DNA from: CAYFJO01 sp964343305
Lineage (GTDB): Bacteria; Planctomycetota; Planctomycetia; Pirellulales; Pirellulaceae
Direction: 5' to 3'
NCBI GenBank assembly: GCA_964343305.1
Contig: CAYFJO010000025.1
Coordinates: 1-51,638, forward strand
Length of the DNA: 51,638 nucleotides
The notes beneath the pieces were generated by a model. That model did no database searches, was not told the DNA's origin, and saw nothing but the letters and a program-made list of their open reading frames with translations. This document shows, piece after piece, positions 46,440 through 51,638 of this stretch (position 1 is the first letter of the stretch; every line of letters starts with the position of its first letter). The translations under genes and the position numbers were made by a program.

Positions 46440-47162
46440 CTACGAACTTATGCGGCTGTTCTTGTGTGAACCGACAAGAACCCGCGCAACCCCTTCGCGT
46501 AGGTCGTCGGCAATCTCTACGATCGACCGGGTTCCATCCACAATCTCGACTTCCAACTCTTCGGCTAAGTTTCGATAGTGCATGACTCGCGTGTCGAGCA
46601 CTTCGAGCTTTTCCCGATGATGTCGAGATCGGATTTCATTGCGAGCCAATGATTCTTTAGCCGGGATAAGTAGTAGGAAGCTGGCATCTGGCTTCACGGC
46701 AAATCGGCGAAGCAACCGGCCAAGCCAACTTCTCTCAACGCGCTGATCAGGGAAGAATGTTCGATAATCAACCAAACAATCGAGTAAATATCGGTCGCAA
46801 AGCACGACCTTGCCGCGCAGTTGCAAGAGACGTAGATGCACGCCGTAGATCCAGAGCAGCTCTAGCATCCCCGCGGACAGCCACAGCCATCGCTTCATCG
46901 GACTTCGAAACGAAGAAGCACGCTTGGGATATTCGCCGGGGCCCTGGGACTCGGCATCAGGCGAATCCTTTTTCTTTCCCGTCAACCAACGAATTGCGCG
47001 TTTTAAGATTCCGATCCGAGGTGTATAACCAGGACGCGTCCAAAGACTGACGCACCGTGATCCGCCTGCGGTCAACTCATCTAACAAGTGTTTGAGCTGA
47101 GTAGATTTGCCGGCGCTTTCGACGCCGCTGAGTGCGACGATGATACCGCTGCGGGGTTTCAA
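46440..47162 (-). CDS. Thymidylate-kinase-like P-loop protein in an exopolysaccharide cluster
   Basis: This protein of about 240 residues has a Walker A motif, GVESAGKST, at residues 13-21. A DRYLLDCLVDYRTFFP segment (DR-Y/H motif of thymidylate kinases) and a basic LID-like stretch follow. TTG 47162 overlaps the upstream stop by four bases and gives a normal N-terminus; a longer ATG frame begins at 47213 inside the methyltransferase gene. Its coupling to a sugar-type methyltransferase and its closeness to wza suggest that it is not the housekeeping Tmk but a kinase-like protein of surface-polymer synthesis. The gap 46375-46439 shows nothing. Confidence 0.75.
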   Translation of the reverse strand: MKPRSGIIVALSGVESAGKSTQLKHLLDELTAGGSRCVSLWTRPGYTPRIGILKRAIRWLTGKKKDSPDAESQGPGEYPKRASSFRSPMKRWLWLSAGMLELLWIYGVHLRLLQLRGKVVLCDRYLLDCLVDYRTFFPDQRVERSWLGRLLRRFAVKPDASFLLLIPAKESLARNEIRSRHHREKLEVLDTRVMHYRNLAEELEVEIVDGTRSIVEIADDLREGVARVLVGSHKNSRISS

Positions 47163-47998
47163 TCGATCGCCCTTGGTTTCAGTGCGATGAACAACTGTGT
47201 TGGCGTGTACCAATTCGGGCTGTACTCCCGTGTTCGCTCCAAGTCGAAGTATTGCGAGACGCTGTCCAGGACTGCTCTTCGCGTGAATTCGTTCATGTGT
47301 TTCGGCGCGTCGTCGCTTCGATCTCGCATTCGAATCGTGTCGACCCAGTCCTTGAGCGCGTGGACAAGGCCCTTCGCGGCAGAAACCGGTCCCATTACTT
47401 CATGAACCACTTGCTCCAGGAACAACCGACCATCGGGTTGGAGCACCCGTCGTGTTTCGCGCAAGAAAGCTTCTAAATCGCAAAAATGATCCAGCGCCGA
47501 GCGCACAACGACACTGGAAAATGTCTCGTCTTGAAATGGTAGGAACTCAGCGATCGCGCGTGCAAACGGAAACTCAACGACCTCGGAATTCGGTAGTGGA
47601 TCTACGCCAAAGTAGTCTGTGTTGTCGGGGTCGAGACAAAGCCGCAATCGACCGGGGCCACAACCAACGTCCAATACTTTGCCTTGTGTGATATTAAGGA
47701 ACTCGGCGAAGGCATGGAGTTTGGCGGACCAGCGTCGTTCCTGTGCCGCACTCGGTTTTTTCTGACGAAATTGATCTCGTGACGAGTAACCTTCGAGGTG
47801 GTCCGTCCAGAGTTGCCATCGCTCGTTGGTTAGATGCTTTTGCGGGACCAAATCGGGAATCCCGTCGTTGACTCGATAACTCTCGTTACACGAATCGCAC
47901 GTCATGCCCGTGCAAAGGCTTTCGGTGGATTGAATGGACAACTGTCCGTCCGAGCAATAGGGGCATTGAAGTATGTCAATCAGATCCGCGTTTATCAT
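47159..47998 (-). CDS. SAM-dependent methyltransferase with N-terminal zinc ribbon
   Basis: This is a 279-residue protein. The N-terminus is a Trm112-like zinc ribbon (Cys12, Cys15, Cys34, Cys37: LQCPYC ... CDSC) ending in YRVNDGIPDLVP. The class I methyltransferase fold follows with the SAM-binding GKVLDVGCGPGRL at about 107-118, then SSVVVRSALDHFCDLEAFLRE and RRVLQPDGRLFLEQVV. This arrangement is common in methyltransferases of polysaccharide or lipid biosynthesis clusters. ATG 47998 is preferred over the frame start at 48040. It overlaps the kinase-like gene by four bases and is divergent from wza, with 257 bases between the starts. Confidence 0.85.
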   Translation of the reverse strand: MINADLIDILQCPYCSDGQLSIQSTESLCTGMTCDSCNESYRVNDGIPDLVPQKHLTNERWQLWTDHLEGYSSRDQFRQKKPSAAQERRWSAKLHAFAEFLNITQGKVLDVGCGPGRLRLCLDPDNTDYFGVDPLPNSEVVEFPFARAIAEFLPFQDETFSSVVVRSALDHFCDLEAFLRETRRVLQPDGRLFLEQVVHEVMGPVSAAKGLVHALKDWVDTIRMRDRSDDAPKHMNEFTRRAVLDSVSQYFDLERTREYSPNWYTPTQLFIALKPRAID

Positions 47999-48255
47999 GG
48001 CTCGCGATGTGTGCTGGAATGTAGTGTTCAAAAGCTGCACAACTTTGCGTGCATATTCTCCAGCATAGTTACAGATTCACGTCGGGGGGGTGGAAATAAT
48101 CCGGTGTGTTAAAGATTGATGAAGTTCGCACGTGTGCGCATGATCGCAATCTTCCTCGTCACCACGCAGAATTGATCCGACATATCAAAAGTAGCGCGCC
48201 AATTGGTTTGGCCAAATACATCGGCACAATCCACACAATCGGTCTATCTCCACTC

Positions 48256-49479
48256 ATGACGTTGCGAGATCCATGCTGGACTTTAGATTGCCGCGACCTT
48301 GTGCGGCATCTTTGCGTTGTCGTGACGCTCGCAAGTATGATGTGCGCAACCGGTTGCTATGCGCCGCTCAAATCGCACGGAATTCCAGCGGCAGTGTTGC
48401 CTGATTCGTTTCGGATGCCTAGCCGCACGGCGGGACCGCCACTGAACTTTGCCAGCCTGACAACGCTGCCACCGCGTGATTATCTCATGGGTGCGGACGA
48501 CATCCTGGAAATCACTGTCCCGGGCCTGACCGACGAAGTTGATCCGACCCAGCGACGCTTTCTCGTCATGGCCAACGGCGAGATTCACTTGCCCCAGGTT
48601 GGAGCCGTCAATGTGAATGGAATGAATCTTGTCGAGGCACAGCAGGAAATAACACGCGCCTGCGCGAATGGATTTATCGTCGATCCGAAGGTCAACGTCG
48701 TGCTGGCTCAGAAGAGCATTACAAATGTGGTCGTGCTGGGAAGCGTAAAGCAACCGGGCACTTATCCACTGACGAAATATGAAAACGACGTCGGACACGC
48801 GCTAGCAGCCGCACAAGGATTGGCCGAGGACGCCGCCGACGTGATCGAGGTTCATCGCCGCGTCGTTCCGAAAGACACTTCGCCGGCGGTCAGGGTAAGT
48901 CGTCTGCCGTCATTGCCTGGCGAAGCCAATCTGCCTTGTCCGTGCTTTTCACACCAGAACGACGGAGATGTTGCCCGCAATGTTCTGCAGATCTCACTAC
49001 GAGGAAACTCGGCCCAACGCCTTCGTGCCGAAGACGTAGCATTGCAAGCCGGCGATGTGATTGTTGTCCCGAGCCGACGCCACGAGGTGTTCTTTGTGGT
49101 TGGACAACTTAATCGAAACAATACCGCGCGCTTTACGATTGGCGACCGCGAACGAGAACTAGGCATCGGGTTTATATTGCCACGTGATCGAGAAATCGAT
49201 GTCGTCACGGCGGTGGCCATGGCCGGCTATATCGACCCGATCGATTCACCCACGACCGTCACGGTTCATCGCAGGTTGCCCAAAAGTCAGCCCATGTTGA
49301 TCCATGTCGACTTGATCAAAGCTCGGTACGACCCCCGTGAGACCGTTCTGGTGATGCCGGGCGACATCATCTATCTCAATCCAGACGCGCCATGGTGGTT
49401 CCGTCGCACATTCGATCGCATCATCACAGACTTGATCTTGCTTCCGTATGCTCGCGCGACCGATCTTTGGATTCGCTAG
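48256..49479 (+). CDS. Wza-type polysaccharide export lipoprotein
   Basis: This 407-residue outer-membrane export protein would form the channel for capsule or exopolysaccharide. ATG 48256 starts a signal region with CVVVTLASMMCATGC, whose Cys30 or Cys34 may be lipidated; the frame start at 48106 adds 50 residues without signal features. DYLMGADDILEITVPG opens the Poly_export (PES) domain, and NVVVLGSVKQPGTYPL and VFFVVGQLNRNNTARFTIG are SLBB repeats. The stop and that of the convergent deacetylase gene share the four bases CTAG (49476-49479). Confidence 0.9.
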   Translation: MTLRDPCWTLDCRDLVRHLCVVVTLASMMCATGCYAPLKSHGIPAAVLPDSFRMPSRTAGPPLNFASLTTLPPRDYLMGADDILEITVPGLTDEVDPTQRRFLVMANGEIHLPQVGAVNVNGMNLVEAQQEITRACANGFIVDPKVNVVLAQKSITNVVVLGSVKQPGTYPLTKYENDVGHALAAAQGLAEDAADVIEVHRRVVPKDTSPAVRVSRLPSLPGEANLPCPCFSHQNDGDVARNVLQISLRGNSAQRLRAEDVALQAGDVIVVPSRRHEVFFVVGQLNRNNTARFTIGDRERELGIGFILPRDREIDVVTAVAMAGYIDPIDSPTTVTVHRRLPKSQPMLIHVDLIKARYDPRETVLVMPGDIIYLNPDAPWWFRRTFDRIITDLILLPYARATDLWIR

Positions 49480-50510
49480 TCGCTCGCCATCCGGCAAAAC
49501 CGGTTGAACCACTTTGGGTTGAGTGTCAATTGGGCGTTTAGCACGGCGTTTGTTGTGGCCCGTCCGATGTTGATACGCCGCAGCCGAAATCGGTCGCACG
49601 CGCCAATCACGTTTGCACCGCGACACGTCGTAAAGGCAAGTTCGAAGTCCGCATCGCGGAGAATCTCTACGGCTTCATTGCGAAATGCGCCACCTGGATA
49701 GGCGAAGACGTTGGCGACGTTTGAAACCTCACGACGCAAGTCGTCGCGGGCATGCACGATTTCGGATCGGGCGTCGCTGGCACTCATGTTCGGCAAGATG
49801 GGATGAGTGCGAGTGTGAACGCCAACGCCAAGCCCTTGATCAACAAGCGCACGAATCTGATCCCAGCCCATCACGCTCTCGTTCGCCGCGCGAATGTCAT
49901 TCTTGTCGACCAACCCCTTGACGAACGACTCCGACTCGCCGACGGGCAGCGATTCAAAATGATCGGAGATCGCTGTCAACGCCGTGGCCTTTTGACGCGC
50001 GGTTGTAATGGGAAATTGTCCAACTGCCGTTTCAATCGAAACGGCATCTTCTCGACAATAAACACACCGATAAAGATCGTCCCACCAAAACGCGAGTTGG
50101 GAATTCACTGGAAACGCAGTCGGCACAAACAGAAGCGCCGGCATGTCAAAGTGCCGCAAGATTGGCCAGGCGACGGTTGCAAAGTCTGTGTATGCGTCGT
50201 CAAACGTGATCAACACAGACTGGGGCGGTAGCTCAAACTGTCCGTGAAACGCGGCCAGCACTTCTTCAATCGATACGACATGGAATCGGTCAACAAGCAG
50301 TTGTAGATGTTGCTCGAACGCCTCAGGTGAAGCACTTAGCGTCACCGGATTCAAATGCGGCGCATCGGATTCACAGCCGATGCGATGATAGGTCAACACT
50401 CGCAGCGTATTCGGGCGCCGAGTGTCACAGGCCGCGATGAGTGACGCCAGGGGATGAAACGCACGGCTGCGCACAAAGGAGCGAATGCCGTGTTTTACAA
50501 GTCGAACCAT
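49476..50510 (-). CDS. Polysaccharide deacetylase (NodB homology)
   Basis: This is a 344-residue carbohydrate esterase family 4-type protein, expected to remove N- or O-acetyl groups from a surface polysaccharide or a lipid-linked precursor. The metal-binding motif LITFDDAYTDF has Asp104 and Asp105; the HTRTHPIL motif carries the two His ligands. LRVLTYHRIG is the usual opening strand. ATG 50510 has GGGGAG directly upstream, so I prefer it to the frame start at 50570. It follows the membrane GGDEF-like gene by 19 bases on the same strand, probably in one operon. Confidence 0.9.
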   Translation of the reverse strand: MVRLVKHGIRSFVRSRAFHPLASLIAACDTRRPNTLRVLTYHRIGCESDAPHLNPVTLSASPEAFEQHLQLLVDRFHVVSIEEVLAAFHGQFELPPQSVLITFDDAYTDFATVAWPILRHFDMPALLFVPTAFPVNSQLAFWWDDLYRCVYCREDAVSIETAVGQFPITTARQKATALTAISDHFESLPVGESESFVKGLVDKNDIRAANESVMGWDQIRALVDQGLGVGVHTRTHPILPNMSASDARSEIVHARDDLRREVSNVANVFAYPGGAFRNEAVEILRDADFELAFTTCRGANVIGACDRFRLRRINIGRATTNAVLNAQLTLNPKWFNRFCRMASD

Positions 50511-50529
50511 CTTCTCCCCAACACGTCGT

Positions 50530-51363
50530 CTAAGCCGGTTGCTTGACGGAATGTGCCGCGCTTCGTGCATCGTGCATCCTTGACTCCGCGCGTGACAATA
50601 ATCCGGTGAGCGTCAATTCTTCTTGCGGAAATGACGCAATGCCGGTCGCAAGATCGATTCCCAAATCGTTCTTCAAACGCGATTTGAATCGATCGACAAC
50701 TTCGCCCGCACGCCCTTCGTCTGCTTCGGTCAACACCATGACGAAATGGCCGTTACGCCGCGCCACAATGTCCGAGTCGTGGATCTCGGTCGAAAGCAAC
50801 TCGGCGATGCGGGCGTCGAGGTAGCGACGCTGATTTTGCCGTTGAATTTCCGCGATCAATTCGCTGATCGATGGCGTGAGCGATTCCCCGTCGGGTGCAA
50901 ACGAAACTAACGACAAGGGGCGGTCGTACTCCCGGGCCCGGCTCACCTCGCGATACATCTCGCTTTCAAGTTGGTCGAACGTCAGGTTGTTGCCGACGAT
51001 CTGCAACTTGGCGATGTCGACGACGCCGTCTTCAAACTGTTTGATGCTCCACGCGATCTTGTGGCAGATGACGACTGTCGTGATGATCGCCACAGCTTCG
51101 GTGATCGTCACCGGAAGATTGGTGCCCACGATTGGGTAACCCAGGACGGCCTTCATTACCAGAAATAGGACGAGCGAAACACCCGCTAGTCTGGATATGG
51201 CCGCGTTGCGCATCGGCGGAAAGGCAACGATAAACGTCCCCAGTCCCGAGGCAAGCACGTAAACGAACGACGCAATGTTCAAAGGCGCGTGTAAGCGTTC
51301 GACATTGAACAGCACAAACAGCCAAATCGATGCGATCGTAATCCAAACTCGTAACCGAATCAT
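50530..51363 (-). CDS. Membrane protein with degenerate GGDEF domain
   Basis: This is a 277-residue protein. Four hydrophobic stretches in the first 120 residues (WITIASIWLFVLFNV, IASFVYVLASGLGTFIVAF, LAGVSLVLFLVMKAVLG, ITEAVAIITTVVICH) are followed by a domain with the layout of GGDEF proteins (SRAREYDRPLSLVSF, HDSDIVARRNGHFVMVL, LATGIASFPQEELTLTGLL, AESRMHDA). The signature itself reads RNGHF, so cyclase activity is unlikely and a nucleotide-sensing role is a guess. It sits between a sugar transferase and a polysaccharide deacetylase gene, four bases after the former, so it is probably a regulator of that cluster. Confidence 0.78.
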   Translation of the reverse strand: MIRLRVWITIASIWLFVLFNVERLHAPLNIASFVYVLASGLGTFIVAFPPMRNAAISRLAGVSLVLFLVMKAVLGYPIVGTNLPVTITEAVAIITTVVICHKIAWSIKQFEDGVVDIAKLQIVGNNLTFDQLESEMYREVSRAREYDRPLSLVSFAPDGESLTPSISELIAEIQRQNQRRYLDARIAELLSTEIHDSDIVARRNGHFVMVLTEADEGRAGEVVDRFKSRLKNDLGIDLATGIASFPQEELTLTGLLSRAESRMHDARSAAHSVKQPA

Positions 51364-51367
51364 GCGC

Positions 51368-51638
51368 TCAGTAGGCTCCCCGCGGTCGGAGTAAAACGAA
51401 AACTGTTTTGAAAAGGATTTCCAGGTCGAACCACAAGCTGCGCCGCTTGATGTACTCGACGTCCAATCGCAGGCGCTCGTCAAAATCGACGTCACTGCGA
51501 CCGCTGATCTGCCAGAGGCCTGTGATTCCGGGCAACACTTCCAACCTTTCCGTGTGCCACAACGAATAGGTGCTTACGTCAAACGACGTCGGACGCGGAC
51601 CGACCAGACTCATTTGCCCCAACAGCACGTTAAACAAC
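51368..51638 (-). CDS. Undecaprenyl-phosphate sugar transferase (partial, C-terminal end)
   Basis: The C-terminal 90 residues of a bacterial sugar transferase (WcaJ/RfbP type) enter from the right edge. FNVLLGQMSLVGPRPT and LPGITGLWQISGRSDVDFDE, with LDVEYI and SLWFDLEILFKTVFVLL, are the diagnostic motifs of the catalytic C-terminus of enzymes that load the first sugar phosphate onto undecaprenyl phosphate. The 5' part lies outside the window. This anchors the exopolysaccharide assignment of the neighbouring genes. Confidence 0.92.
   Translation of the reverse strand, partial: LFNVLLGQMSLVGPRPTSFDVSTYSLWHTERLEVLPGITGLWQISGRSDVDFDERLRLDVEYIKRRSLWFDLEILFKTVFVLLRPRGAY

Overview
The window looks like a chromosomal segment of a planctomycete, probably Pirellulales. 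This rests on many secreted formylglycine sulfatases without SusC/SusD partners, a very large TPR/FG-GAP/ASPIC exported protein, integrase and HNH types common in that group, and frequent intergenic palindromes. No rRNA, tRNA or CRISPR array was seen. There is no species-level marker.

Region 1 (about 1-24250, + strand) is a sulfated-glycan degradation locus. In order it holds a polysaccharide lyase family 8 (chondroitinase ABC-like) enzyme, two sulfatases, a parallel beta-helix enzyme resembling GH141, an EF-hand esterase, a beta-propeller glycosidase, two more sulfatases, a GHL15-like TIM-barrel protein, a sulfatase with an in-frame amber codon, another sulfatase, a 1170-residue double sulfatase, and an L-fuconate dehydratase that also carries one in-frame amber codon. 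There are eight sulfatase domains in seven genes. Several junctions are ATGA overlaps or gaps of a few bases, so most of the block is probably one or a few long transcripts. Lyase, sulfatases, a possible fucosidase and fucose catabolism together suggest a sulfated polymer containing both uronic acid and fucose. Fucosylated chondroitin sulfate is the most specific guess. The two ambers suggest recent decay or sequence error.

Region 2 (about 24300-29600, - strand) is a worn mobile island. It holds an unknown 180-residue protein, a winged-helix protein and a replication-relaxation-like protein in overlapping order, an MT-A70 adenine methyltransferase, a DDE transposase, and a tyrosine integrase cut at both ends. 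A cluster of five hairpins with ATGAA/TTCAT in their loops follows.

Region 3 (29600-34490) has a tartrate/isopropylmalate-type dehydrogenase divergent from a 1238-residue TPR/FG-GAP/ASPIC protein.

Region 4 (34500-44710, - strand) is a CusCBA-type heavy-metal efflux operon: Cys-rich exported protein, very long CusB-like adaptor, CusA-like RND pump, TolC-like outer-membrane factor. A + strand pair (small protein and HNH endonuclease) sits between the adaptor and pump genes and is bracketed by a 21-base direct repeat of the adaptor-stop/pump-start junction, so it looks like an insertion into the operon.

Region 5 (44950-51638) has a 59-residue small protein, a secreted esterase, and the start of an exopolysaccharide cluster: thymidylate-kinase-like protein, methyltransferase with zinc ribbon, Wza-type export protein, polysaccharide deacetylase, membrane protein with degenerate GGDEF domain, and a sugar transferase that runs off the window.
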